Shown: piece by piece, positions 1 to 6,864 of the stretch
Position numbering within the stretch: position 1 is the first letter of the stretch
How the letters are laid out: each line of letters starts with the position of its first letter
Origin: Spirochaetales bacterium
Lineage (GTDB): Bacteria > Spirochaetota > Spirochaetia > DSM-27196 > SLST01
DNA length: 22,818 nucleotides
Direction: 5' to 3'
Assembly: GCA_028284845.1 (NCBI GenBank)
Contig: JANQQY010000297.1
Coordinates: 1-22,818 of the forward strand
The notes under the pieces: generated by a model
Told to the model about the DNA's origin: nothing
Database searches by the model: none
The model's input: only the letters and a program-made list of their open reading frames with translations
Translations under genes and position numbers: made by a program

Positions 1-274
1 TGTTCCCGTTCGCCATGGACAGCGTGAACTTCGTCGCAACGACGAACTCGTCCCGCCGTTGGTGAATGATCCGCCCAACGATCTCCTCGCTCGATCCATC
101 GGTGTAGTTGTTGGCCGTATCAATGAAGTTGCCGCCGTGCTCCACATATGCGTCAAGCATCGCCTTGCAGGTCGGTTCATCTGCACCCCATCCCCACGCT
201 TCGCCGAATGTCATCGTCCCAAGAGAGAGTTCGGAGACTCGCAGTCCACTCGAGCCCAATAACTTGTACCTCAT
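1..274 (-). CDS. Aldo/keto reductase, N-terminal part (cut by window edge)
   Basis: NAD(P)H-dependent oxidoreductase of the aldo/keto reductase family, probably cytosolic. The 91 visible residues start MRYKLLGSSGLRVSELSLGT, the standard first strand of the TIM barrel. Three of the four family catalytic residues are visible: Asp52 and Tyr57 in FIDTANNYTDGSSEE and Lys82 in VVATKF. The catalytic His and the C-terminal cofactor-binding part lie outside the window. The ATG overlaps the TGA of the upstream merR-like gene in ATGA, so the two are probably translationally coupled and the regulator likely controls this enzyme. The substrate cannot be inferred. Confidence 0.93.
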   Translation of the reverse strand, partial: MRYKLLGSSGLRVSELSLGTMTFGEAWGWGADEPTCKAMLDAYVEHGGNFIDTANNYTDGSSEEIVGRIIHQRRDEFVVATKFTLSMANGN

Positions 275-1122
275 CTTTCCTCCTCTACCAGTGGCAATTG
301 AAGTTCTGTGACATACCCGCCCGCGTACTCAGAGAGGTACGCATCCGGCAGCGTGTAACCATTCTGATCGGCACCAAATCGAAGGAAGACCTCCCGCATC
401 GGTCCAACCACGACCCATCTATTGTCCTCCGCCCACCGGAGAAGTGCCGACCGAGCGGGGAGGTCTCCTGCATAGCTTCCCGTGTAGATGACGCATGCCG
501 CGTGCGAGATGGCGGGAAGCGTTCGAACCGCGACGCTGTCTGTCCCCGGGACTTCCTTTGATATCGGAAGCACCACCTCCACCTCACGAGTTGATCGATC
601 CGGGGCGGCACCGTGCTCAATCAGGAGAGGCGGAGCGATCGCTCTTGCCGCGAACGACCCGACGTACCTCTCAAGCTCCTCGAAGAGAGAAGAGACGTCA
701 TCGCTCGAGACCTCCTCGCGAACGCTTGCGCAGCGAAGCGCCGGAACCGATCTGAGGACAATCTCGTGGTCCGGGAGGGACTCATCGCGTTCGATCAGCG
801 CAAGGCGAGATTCGATGGCCGTGAGTCTCTGCGTCTCCGCGTGAAGGGCTTCCGCCGTTCGAGCCCTCTGCGCGCGCAACATGCCGCGGATCTGGTCGAT
901 TGGGAGTTCAGCATCAAGAAGCGTCGCGATCTCACCAAGGGTGAAACCCAAGTCCTTCAGAGCGATGATCCGATTGAGCCGCGGAAGCTGCGAGGCAGAG
1001 TAGTGCCGGTACCCGGTATCTGCATCAACGTCGACCGGCCGCAAGAGACCGATCTCGTCATAGTGGCGCAGCATCTTCACCGAAACGCGAGTGAAGCTCG
1101 CGAACTCGCTTATCCGGAACAT
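271..1122 (-). CDS. MerR-family regulator with GyrI-like effector domain
   Basis: Transcription activator/repressor of the BltR/BmrR type, 283 residues. Residues 1-70 form the MerR winged helix (MFRISEFASFTRVSVKMLRH, then YDEIGLLRPVDVD and TGYRHYSASQL). Residues about 75-115 are the dimerisation helix. Residues about 120-280 resemble a GyrI-like small-molecule domain, with an LPAISHAACVIYTGSY segment and a VGPMREVFLRFG segment. The ATG is favoured because the N-terminus matches the family exactly. The gene overlaps the aldo/keto reductase by 4 bases, suggesting a ligand-responsive two-gene operon. A dyad typical of MerR operators lies 20-34 bases upstream of its start codon, so autoregulation is likely. 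The inducer is unknown. Confidence 0.93.
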   Translation of the reverse strand: MFRISEFASFTRVSVKMLRHYDEIGLLRPVDVDADTGYRHYSASQLPRLNRIIALKDLGFTLGEIATLLDAELPIDQIRGMLRAQRARTAEALHAETQRLTAIESRLALIERDESLPDHEIVLRSVPALRCASVREEVSSDDVSSLFEELERYVGSFAARAIAPPLLIEHGAAPDRSTREVEVVLPISKEVPGTDSVAVRTLPAISHAACVIYTGSYAGDLPARSALLRWAEDNRWVVVGPMREVFLRFGADQNGYTLPDAYLSEYAGGYVTELQLPLVEEER

Positions 1123-1131
1123 CCTATGGAG

Positions 1132-1162
1132 AAGATGAGGTCTCCCACGGTGGGAGGGTCAA
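1132..1162 (-). promoter_or_regulatory. MerR-type operator/promoter
   Basis: Read on the minus strand: TTGACC (1162-1157), a 19-base spacer, then CATCTT (1137-1132). The spacer contains a perfect 7-bp inverted repeat, CTCCCAC and GTGGGAG around one central base (1142-1156). MerR-type promoters characteristically have an overlong 19-20 bp spacer with a dyad between the -35 and -10 elements. The -35 is good and the -10 poor, as expected for a promoter that needs activation by DNA distortion. Confidence 0.72.
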
Positions 1163-1394
1163 GGGCATCCAGAAACTGACGCGGGCGAACGATCGAAATC
1201 CCACCGAGGACCGCGGGAGACAAAGCCATCTCGAACCCCTGGTTGGAACTGGCCTCGTATTTCTACTACACGATCCTCTCATGTGGCTGAGTTTCCGGGA
1301 AACCTGGCGTGATCCAAACTGCAAAGAAACAACAGAACGAATCGTTGCTAACGCATGCTTCGATGGCACGGCCGTTTCGGTACACGTTAGCCAC

Positions 1395-1637
1395 ATGTCT
1401 GATCAGTATGTGCTCAGATTGCACCTTGAGCAGGTTGAGGACGGTAGCTACATAGCCACCTCTGATGAGCTCAGCGGACTTGTCGCGCAAGGCCGGACGA
1501 TTCAGGAGGCCGTGGAGATCGCACAAGATGTAGCTCGCCGCCTTCTCGAATCCTACCGGGAGCACAACGATCCAATCCCTTCGTCCCTCCGCCGAGTCGG
1601 TCAGTCGTTCGATATCGACGTCTCGATCACGGTGTAG
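1395..1637 (+). CDS. HicB-like / DUF1902-type small protein
   Basis: 80 residues beginning MSDQYVLRLHLEQVEDGSYI. The pattern of a short beta-rich start, an EDGSYIATSDELSGLVAQG core and an EAVEIAQDVARRLLESY helix is that of the partial RNase-H-like fold of HicB antitoxins. The C-terminus (about residues 58-80) has no obvious DNA-binding domain. The frame is open back to an ATG at 1281, but those extra residues do not look like the family, so the ATG at 1395 is preferred although no good Shine-Dalgarno precedes it. No intact hicA partner is visible on either side, so it may be an orphan antitoxin. It converges on the RelE-like pseudogene, leaving 13 bases between the stops. Confidence 0.6.
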   Translation: MSDQYVLRLHLEQVEDGSYIATSDELSGLVAQGRTIQEAVEIAQDVARRLLESYREHNDPIPSSLRRVGQSFDIDVSITV

Positions 1638-1650
1638 TGGGCAGGCTCGG

Positions 1651-1904
1651 TCACCGGTAGGCATCCTTTCGGTGACGCACTCTGAGGACGACAACCACGA
1701 GTCGGTCGTCTTCAATCAGGTAGAGAACCCGGTAGTTACCCACTCGAATCCGCCATTCGTCTCGGTTGGTGAGATGCTTCGCTCCGTGGGGTCTAGGCTC
1801 ATGTGCCAACGCGTCAATGACGTTCCTAACCGTCTTGGCTTCTCGTTTAGGGAGTTTGCGAGTTCCTTCTCTACCTTGCGGCGAATCTCAATCCTGTAGG
1901 CCAA
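1651..1904 (-). pseudogene. RelE/ParE-like toxin, frameshifted
   Basis: A RelE-superfamily mRNA-interferase gene broken by a single frame change. The first part (TTG start at 1904) reads AYRIEIRRKVEKELANSLNE. The rest continues in another frame as a typical RelE core: NVIDALAHEPRPHGAKHL, then RDEWRIRVGNYRVLYLIEDD, then VVVVLRVRHRKDAYR and a stop at 1653-1651. The switch falls near 1820-1835 and equals a one-base loss. Without it the protein would have about 84 residues, normal for RelE. The start overlaps the end of the antitoxin gene in another frame, the usual arrangement of a coupled antitoxin-toxin pair. A sequencing error is the main alternative. Confidence 0.75.
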
Positions 1905-2109
1905 GACGTTGCTTCGCTACTTCCCAGGGAATCAACGTTTCCTTGTCCCTGTTTTCGCGGAACTCTTGAAACTCCTGCAGGTCCTCGATGAGCTCCTCCA
2001 TGTCCTGAAAGGCTTCAACGGTCAACACCACATGCGTCGGCCTGCCGTCCGCGTCGGTGAGAATCTGTCGGTCACTCGTCTTCGGTGTCTCTTTCGTCTT
2101 GCCCATCAT
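1888..2109 (-). CDS. Phd/YefM-like antitoxin
   Basis: Small acidic antitoxin-like protein of about 73 residues, starting MMGKTKETPKTSDRQILTDA, followed by DGRPTHVVLTVEAFQDMEEL and an acidic, Glu-rich helix. The RQILTDADGRPTHVVLTVEAF stretch matches the end of the Phd/YefM DNA-binding fold, where the antitoxin meets its operator; the C-terminal helix would mask a RelE-type toxin. The frame stays open to a TTG at 2151. A strong AAGGAGGA lies about 13 bases before the ATG at 2109, so a non-ATG start slightly upstream is possible. With the toxin frameshifted, this may now be an antitoxin without an active partner. Confidence 0.65.
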   Translation of the reverse strand: MMGKTKETPKTSDRQILTDADGRPTHVVLTVEAFQDMEELIEDLQEFQEFRENRDKETLIPWEVAKQRLGLQD

Positions 2110-2204
2110 CTTCAGTATAGCTCCTCCTTGCGTCCGTGTGGATTCACTCAACCGGCCCTTCGTTTCGCGCTCTACAACCGCTGCACGGTGATGGAACAGT
2201 CTAT

Positions 2205-2720
2205 CTATGCACTCAGCAAAGCCGTTAGCACGACCCCCAAAACGGGAATCACGAACACAAAGGAACTCGATATCAGTAAAAGAATCATCGCTCGGCTGTG
2301 TGATAGCCCCATGTACAGCCGCGCCCCGGTATGTAAAGCACCCGCGGACATGACAACAAAGACAATCGAGATTGCGTCATGCCGGTAAAGGGAACTGAAT
2401 GCTATGCCAACCAGGTAGAACGGTAGCGAGTAGGCGACAAGCTTGAGGGCATCCCGGAAGCTGCCGCCTCCGAGTACTCGGGCGGCGAACCAGGTCCCGA
2501 GCAGCAGAAGTAACAATAGACCGCCGGAAGACAAAGCGTAGAGAAAGAACGATCGACTCGGCCCAACCAGGAAGAGCTGAATTACAGTGGATATCGCAAC
2601 GAACGTCATCAACACCGATGCGGGTAGCGCATTCCCTAATTCCACCCGACTCAAGCGCCACACTTCTCTGGGCCGAAAAACCGTCTGGTGTACCCGCCGA
2701 AGATACGCGTGAACGTTCAT
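2205..2720 (-). CDS. Yip1-domain-like integral membrane protein
   Basis: 171 residues with a short basic cytosolic start (MNVHAYLRRVHQTVFRPREV) and about five hydrophobic helices, near residues 33-53, 57-82, 90-112, 115-137 and 143-170. The spacing and the LKLVAYSLPFYLVGIAF segment fit the Yip1 family, whose bacterial members have no settled function. It is the last gene of the minus-strand array, 15 bases after the small lipoprotein gene, and may be co-transcribed with it. It could be part of an immunity pair or an unrelated neighbour; the sequence does not decide. Confidence 0.7.
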   Translation of the reverse strand: MNVHAYLRRVHQTVFRPREVWRLSRVELGNALPASVLMTFVAISTVIQLFLVGPSRSFFLYALSSGGLLLLLLLGTWFAARVLGGGSFRDALKLVAYSLPFYLVGIAFSSLYRHDAISIVFVVMSAGALHTGARLYMGLSHSRAMILLLISSSFVFVIPVLGVVLTALLSA

Positions 2721-2735
2721 TGGACGCGATCCCCA

Positions 2736-3155
2736 TCATCGCAACTTGCGGTAGTAAAGGAGTGTCATTGATTCTCGAGAAACTGCGACGACTTCGTTGA
2801 CATCCAGTCGGTACAGCTCCAAATCCCGACGTTGCCGGAGGTGAAAACGCCTGAAGAGCCTTGAGAAAGACTGATCGAGAGTCGTTCTCTCAACCTCCTG
2901 AAACCCGAACGAGTCTGTGGGTCCGAACCGAGCTCGTATCCAGATTTCGTTCGTATCGATGTTGGTTGTGACCTCGATACGGGTCACGAACCGGGGAAGA
3001 TCATCCGGAATCCAACCATTCTGATAGTACTCGCTCTCCTTCAGGTCGGAGAAATCCGCATAGGTGTTGGAGGAGACATCCAAGCAGCCCGACAACAACA
3101 ACACCGGCACGGCAAACAGAAGGTCCACGCGCGATATAGACACTCTCGGGCGCAT
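2736..3155 (-). CDS. Small lipoprotein, candidate immunity protein
   Basis: 139 residues with a lipoprotein signal: a basic start (MRPRVSISRVD), a hydrophobic stretch (LLFAVPVLLL) and the lipobox LSGC with Cys at residue 24. The mature part opens with TYADFSDLKESEYYQNGWIP followed by DDLPRFVTRIEVTTNIDTNE. This recalls the YbbD-like head domain found in some lipoproteins, a resemblance from memory only. It starts 17 bases after the stop of an RHS toxin-tip remnant and so sits in the position of an immunity gene. A periplasmic, lipid-anchored protein would suit a toxin acting in the envelope. Confidence 0.65.
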   Translation of the reverse strand: MRPRVSISRVDLLFAVPVLLLSGCLDVSSNTYADFSDLKESEYYQNGWIPDDLPRFVTRIEVTTNIDTNEIWIRARFGPTDSFGFQEVERTTLDQSFSRLFRRFHLRQRRDLELYRLDVNEVVAVSRESMTLLYYRKLR

Positions 3156-3172
3156 TCAGCGGTTCCCTCGAG

Positions 3173-3403
3173 CTACCGGCTCCGGAATCTGTACGATTCG
3201 TCGGAAAAGAAGAAATCCCACAGTGTCTTGTCGTCGTCCGGCTGCGGTTCAATCGATGCCATAGAGCCCGCCCTTCGCGCGTTAAACTGTGCGTTGTGTT
3301 GGCCCGGGTCGGAATTCGAGGGAATCGCCCACCCTTCTTCTATTGTCGTCAACCGCTTCCTTCTCCTCGTCTATCAGCTCTCGATTGGGATCACCGTTGT
3401 CAC
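3173..3403 (-). pseudogene. RHS C-terminal linker plus toxin-tip remnant
   Basis: Two adjoining reading frames with no start codon of their own. The first (from about 3403) reads DEEKEAVDDNRRR, nearly identical to the linker after the RHS core in the intact toxin, then stops at about 3281. The second continues in another frame as HNAQFNARRAGSM, then DDDKTLWDFFFSDESYRFRS and a stop at 3175-3173. The piece begins exactly at the stop codon of the preceding immunity gene and ends 17 bases before the next candidate immunity gene. It is best explained as a displaced, shortened RHS toxin end with a frameshift or junction near 3285-3310. Its activity is not recognisable. Confidence 0.65.
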
Positions 3404-3828
3404 GTACCTTCACGGATCTTGTCCGGATACCAGCGCCGAAGGGCGCTCGCGACTGCGTGCGTTGTCCTACCAGATACATGAACGATAATAACCTCAGAGG
3501 TTCGATCAAATCCTTTTATGCGGAGCGACAACTTCAATGCAACGGTTCTTACAAAGACAATCTTATCAATCTTAGCGAACGTCTTTGATCCAACCCACGA
3601 GTAGAACTCCAGCGAACCATCCACAAGCCGCGACATCGCAGCGAACGGATATCCTGCGTTAGGACCGTCGGGCGAACGGAAGCCACACAGAAGGGAATCT
3701 GGCCGATCGCGGAGATGTCGCTTCGCCATTCTGTATGCTTTCCAGAAGAGTAGGCCCACCAGCGCAAAGCCGGCGCTCACCACAATACTCGGCCAGTATA
3801 TCTCCACGACTATTCCCTCGGAGGTCAA
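3400..3828 (-). CDS. Candidate immunity protein with N-terminal membrane helix
   Basis: 142 residues starting from a TTG at 3828 (a GTG seven codons in is the alternative; there is no early ATG). One hydrophobic helix (IVVSAGFALVGLLFW, residues about 15-30) is followed by a basic stretch and a soluble domain of about 105 residues that ends RRWYPDKIREGT. I recognise no family. The start overlaps the stop of the Gly-rich toxin piece in TTGA, the tight toxin-immunity coupling seen elsewhere in the array. An inner-membrane anchored immunity protein would fit a membrane-acting toxin. Confidence 0.6.
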   Translation of the reverse strand: MTSEGIVVEIYWPSIVVSAGFALVGLLFWKAYRMAKRHLRDRPDSLLCGFRSPDGPNAGYPFAAMSRLVDGSLEFYSWVGSKTFAKIDKIVFVRTVALKLSLRIKGFDRTSEVIIVHVSGRTTHAVASALRRWYPDKIREGT

Positions 3829-4468
3829 TCCGGTTCTTTAACCCACGTGTGGGTATAGAATAGCGATCCGGAAAACGGTAACACCGACGTACCAATCGGA
3901 AGGCTCACGCCGTATGAGTGCAAACCGGAAGTCTGGTAAGTGTACTCTACACCTACCGACATGAGAGGGGCGATGTCTGCCGAGCCCGCCCATGACACGG
4001 CATGACCTTGCAGATCCGAAACATCAAGGTGCCCGGGGTAAGTGTGACGGCCGGCCCGACTCCAGCACCTACGTTGATATACGCGCCGCCGCCAACCGTG
4101 ATGTAGGTTCCGTGGTCAACCACCTCGTCGCCGTAAATACCGAGAGCAAAACCTGTCTCGAGGATGCCACCTGTGCCCGCCCCGGCAGTTGCCGAAACTC
4201 CAAACTGCAGTACAAATCCATTTGGAAAAAGAACTGGTGGCGGCGCGCTATTCGCTAATGCAGCTTCCAACAGTTCTTCGGGCGACCCAAACACCGGAGG
4301 GTCCGGGACGAAGGCAGGACCATATGCCGGCTTGTCGTCACCCCCTGGGTACTCAACCGCAGGCTCGGCTGGCATGAGTCCACTCCGATCAACCCGCCTC
4401 ACCGGATTCCCCCCAGCATACTGATACCAGTTCCCTCCGTCCCTGGCCGAGTCTTCGGCAAGGAGCCT
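3825..4468 (-). pseudogene. Displaced RHS toxin tip, Gly-rich domain, frameshifted
   Basis: Starts inside RHS core sequence (GNWYQYAGGNPVRRVDRSGL, shared with the intact RHS protein) immediately after an in-frame TGA, so the RHS body is absent. After the core end come a linker containing EPAVEYP and a Gly/Ala-rich domain (FGVSATAGAGTGGILETGFA, then GGGAYINVGAGVGPAVTL). A frame change near 4031-4038, in a CCCGGGG run, is needed to continue into DLQGHAVSWAGSADI, MSVGVEYTYQTSGLHSYGVS and FYTHTWVKEPD, which ends at 3825. The alternating small-residue beta or glycine-zipper character suggests a membrane-active toxin, but that is inference. As it stands it lacks a start and is frameshifted. Confidence 0.7.
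4377..4449 (-). repeat. Copy of the RHS core end (recombination scar)
   Basis: About 73 bases here match 10057-10129 in the intact RHS gene with two differences by eye (positions 4391 and 4440). They encode the final segment of the conserved core, from ARDGGNWYQYAGG to RSGL. Identity falls away on both sides, which is what a crossover at the conserved core end would leave. Confidence 0.85.
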
Positions 4469-4549
4469 TCAACCGGTGGCATCGTGCGACAGTTGGTCGA
4501 ATGACCTGGCCCCTTGGTGCTGAACGATTAGTCGAGCGACCTGCAACTA

Positions 4550-4807
4550 CTATCGGTTTCGCTCATTCCAACGTCGTCGAACGCCTCGCCAGATATGTAC
4601 CGTTAGGATGCCGAGCGTAACGAAAATAAGTAGCCCTGCGACAGCCCAGAGCGCTTCGACGACTGGTGACTCACCGATCTCTGCCGACGGATCTTGGTTG
4701 CCTTCGACCAAGGCAGCAACGCCGATCGAAACGACTCCCAATAGACCGGTTGGCAGGGCGGCGCGGAGTCCCTTACTGTAGCTGTCTTGCAGCTGATTCT
4801 TACTCAT
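4550..4807 (-). CDS. Small two-helix membrane protein, candidate immunity
   Basis: 85 residues starting MSKNQLQDSYSKGLRAALPT. There are two hydrophobic helices, about residues 18-34 (ALPTGLLGVVSIGVAALV) and 51-70 (ALWAVAGLLIFVTLGILTV), and a very basic tail (RGVRRRWNERNR). The start is set by the ATGAGTAA overlap with the preceding Gly-rich toxin piece, an 8-base overlap. No family is recognised. Position, overlap and membrane topology suggest an inner-membrane immunity protein for that toxin. Confidence 0.65.
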   Translation of the reverse strand: MSKNQLQDSYSKGLRAALPTGLLGVVSIGVAALVEGNQDPSAEIGESPVVEALWAVAGLLIFVTLGILTVHIWRGVRRRWNERNR

Positions 4808-5177
4808 CGACGTCGACCTTCCCGATCCCAAATCGAATCCCGGCACCAACGCCGGCTCCAATCTTCACGCCAATTACAGTATCGGTCAGCCCAACATCGA
4901 TCCCAGCCCCAATCGATCCGACCGAGAGTTCTCCACCGAAATGGAGTGGAAGCCCTAGTATTTCGAAATTGACTACGCCAGTCCATCTGTTGACCGCCGC
5001 AAACGCCTCTAGTTCGATTCCAACGTCCTTTATCCCAGCCGTGACGTTTGCCACCATTGCCTCCGTCGAGGTCACAGCACGATCGTTCGCGCCCTTCGGA
5101 CAAAGATGCTGCCTTGCGACTACCGAGTTCGTTCCATTTCGAATCCCAGTTCCGTCCAACGGAACACGGCGTCCCAT
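4800..5177 (-). pseudogene. Displaced toxin tip, Gly-rich domain (second type)
   Basis: A fragment readable from about 5118, just after the stop of the lipoprotein gene; the open frame runs further into that gene. It reads CPKGANDRAVTSTEAMVANV, then GIELEAFAAVNRWTGVVNFE, and ends in a Gly-rich repeat-like stretch (GSIGAGIDVGLTDTVIGVKI, then GAGVGAGIRFGIGKVDVDE). No RHS core or linker remains in front of it. The Gly-every-two-to-four-residues pattern resembles the other Gly-rich piece at 3825-4468 in style, though I see no clear sequence match. It overlaps the two-helix immunity candidate by 8 bases. It may be a silent reservoir of toxin sequence; an active short protein starting at the ATG at 5177 is less likely. 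Confidence 0.55.
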
Positions 5178-5821
5178 ACGACCCCATCCGGCGCAACGAG
5201 AGTGTACGCAAACGAAAACGTCTCGCTATCGTTGATTAGCCGCAACTCTGTGAGTGTGCCGAATGGGCGAGCCTCCGGAAGAAGCTGCGCAAAGGATCCT
5301 TCCCACATCCCATAGACTGACATCTCCGCGCCCAATCCGGCCTTGGTCATTAGGAACACTTCCATCGTCCCTGAGTCATTGATGTCGGATGCGATCACGG
5401 AGCTACTGGGGGAATCGATGGCCACAGCAAAGCCTTCGAGCAATGCTTGCTCACTTTCGTCGTAGGGAATCGCGGTTACCTGAACTTCCGCAACAGTCGA
5501 CCCATCCGTTACCGAATCGATCCTGATAGCGTCTGCAGTTGTCTCCAGACGGGCTCTCGCAACGGGCGAAGACTCAGTCCGTCGTTTGTCGCTAGCCGAG
5601 ACAACAGCCAAGACCTCCAGACGTTCCTGAGCTTCAGGCTCCGTGAAGGACCCCTCAAGTGCTCCCAGTACGATAATGTCCGGTGGGGGAAGCGTCGGAC
5701 GTGGAACACTTTCTGGTTCCGGTTCGACCGTTGGGATTGGTTCTTGCGTACTACGACGCGGCTCGCAGGAAACAGCGAGCACAGTTGCGATCGTAACGTA
5801 AAGAAGAACTACCTTTCGCAT
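5120..5821 (-). CDS. Lipoprotein, candidate immunity to the CHAP-like toxin piece
   Basis: About 233 residues from the ATG at 5821. The start MRKVVLLYVTIATVLAVSCE is a lipoprotein signal with a plausible lipobox (AVSC). A Pro/Glu-rich tether follows (TVEPEPESVPRPTLPPP). The remainder is a soluble domain with VFLMTKAGLGAEMSVYGMWE and a C-terminal DAVFRWTELGFEMERTR. I do not recognise the family. It begins 7 bases after the stop of a papain/CHAP-like toxin fragment and is predicted to sit in the periplasm, where such a wall-degrading enzyme would act. That makes an immunity role the best explanation. Confidence 0.65.
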   Translation of the reverse strand: MRKVVLLYVTIATVLAVSCEPRRSTQEPIPTVEPEPESVPRPTLPPPDIIVLGALEGSFTEPEAQERLEVLAVVSASDKRRTESSPVARARLETTADAIRIDSVTDGSTVAEVQVTAIPYDESEQALLEGFAVAIDSPSSSVIASDINDSGTMEVFLMTKAGLGAEMSVYGMWEGSFAQLLPEARPFGTLTELRLINDSETFSFAYTLVAPDGVVWDAVFRWTELGFEMERTR

Positions 5822-5828
5822 GTTTCGG

Positions 5829-6278
5829 CTACCTGTTTGTTTCAATCACGTAGTATCTCACCTCTTCAAGGCGTGATTCACCGAAAGCGTCGCGAGCTGT
5901 GGTTACCTCGTTGGTCACGCCTACGTTTGCAATTGTCGGCCCTAGCTCCGGATCCAAATCCAGTAGATCGTTAAAGGTCCCAGGTCGGACAGTGGCTATG
6001 TGACCACTGCTCCCAGGATCTGGGTGCTGCCAACTGGCAACCACAAGGATCCCTTGGTTTGCAAGCGCCTGACCTCTTTTTCCGGAAACCTCGTGGATGC
6101 CTTCGTTGGGAAGGAACTCCTGCGACCGAGCCTGAAGCTCCGCATCAGCTCCGTTGGCGCGCGTGTTCCTCGGATTCGCCGTGGTTGTGATAAGACTAAG
6201 ATCGATGCCTGCTCCTTCCAGGATCGAATAAGTCGCCCAGTTGCAGAAGTACAAACCATCTGTGGCTTGGAGTTCCAC
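5829..6278 (-). pseudogene. Displaced toxin tip, papain/CHAP-like cysteine hydrolase
   Basis: About 149 residues. The frame is open back to about 6329 and overlaps the end of the upstream immunity gene, with only a GTG (6278) as a possible start, so it looks like the end of a larger protein. A likely nucleophile Cys12 lies in GLYFCNWATYSILEGAG. A likely catalytic His93 lies in SSGHIATVRPG, followed by GPTIANVGVTN, where a polar third residue could sit. This Cys-then-Gly-His order is typical of NlpC/P60, CHAP and related amidases that cut peptidoglycan peptides. The match is by motif only. A lipoprotein gene follows 7 bases later, consistent with periplasmic immunity. The fragment may be silent for lack of a proper start and RHS body. 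Confidence 0.6.
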
Positions 6279-6321
6279 TGTTATGTCGCCTTGGTCCAGG
6301 CAATCGTGCTGACGGAGCGTT

Positions 6322-6864
6322 CTAGAACGTTAGCTGCAGTTCATAGTGAATATCGGTTAACGTATCCGACTTGTCGAACCCAAACGTCACGATGTACTCG
6401 TGTGCGGGCGAGAAGCGGCTGTCTGCAAACGACAACGACATTCCTTGGTTTGCGAAATAGTACCATTCGACTCGCGTTCCTGAAGTCCTCACGCCAGTCG
6501 GCGGACCGAAGCGCTCGTCAATCTCGGACATGGTCGTAACGCCGACGACAACTCCACCTTGTGTCCTGCCGCGCTCCATCAGCACTTTGGACACGCGACT
6601 TATGCTGGAATACTTCGAGACTCTCATCCCCTCAATCTGGTATTCGGTAAGCACCACCTCCCCAAATCGATCTGTCACTTCAGCATGAGCGGCCCACGAC
6701 CTAAGAGTTAGGTCCGAGTGAGGCGCGATCAACTCAACCGTTCGCTCACCGGAAACAAACACGAGATCTTCCGGGGTGAACATAGATGCTTCCGAACTCA
6801 CTGACACGATGACAACCGAAACTAGTGCGAGAGCGAGACTGCAACGGTGTAGGTTTCGCTTCAT
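6322..6864 (-). CDS. Exported protein, candidate immunity to the M23 toxin piece
   Basis: 180 residues with a Sec signal peptide (MKRNLHRCSLALALVSVVIV, cleavage probably after SSEAS near residue 27). The mature domain reads FTPEDLVFVSGERTVEL, then TTMSEIDERFGPPTGVR and VEWYYFANQGMSLSFADSRF. The repeated DERFGPPT...YYF...LSF pattern resembles small periplasmic inhibitor-like folds, but I cannot name a family. The ATG overlaps the stop of the M23 peptidase fragment in ATGA. Tight coupling plus periplasmic location make it a good candidate inhibitor of that peptidase. Confidence 0.68.
   Translation of the reverse strand: MKRNLHRCSLALALVSVVIVSVSSEASMFTPEDLVFVSGERTVELIAPHSDLTLRSWAAHAEVTDRFGEVVLTEYQIEGMRVSKYSSISRVSKVLMERGRTQGGVVVGVTTMSEIDERFGPPTGVRTSGTRVEWYYFANQGMSLSFADSRFSPAHEYIVTFGFDKSDTLTDIHYELQLTF

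Noticed and set aside
1637..1660. Possible hicA start (GTG GGC AGG CTC) overlapping the end of the HicB-like gene
   Set aside because: It stops after seven codons and the following bases are better explained as the RelE-like pseudogene on the other strand; too short to call a remnant.
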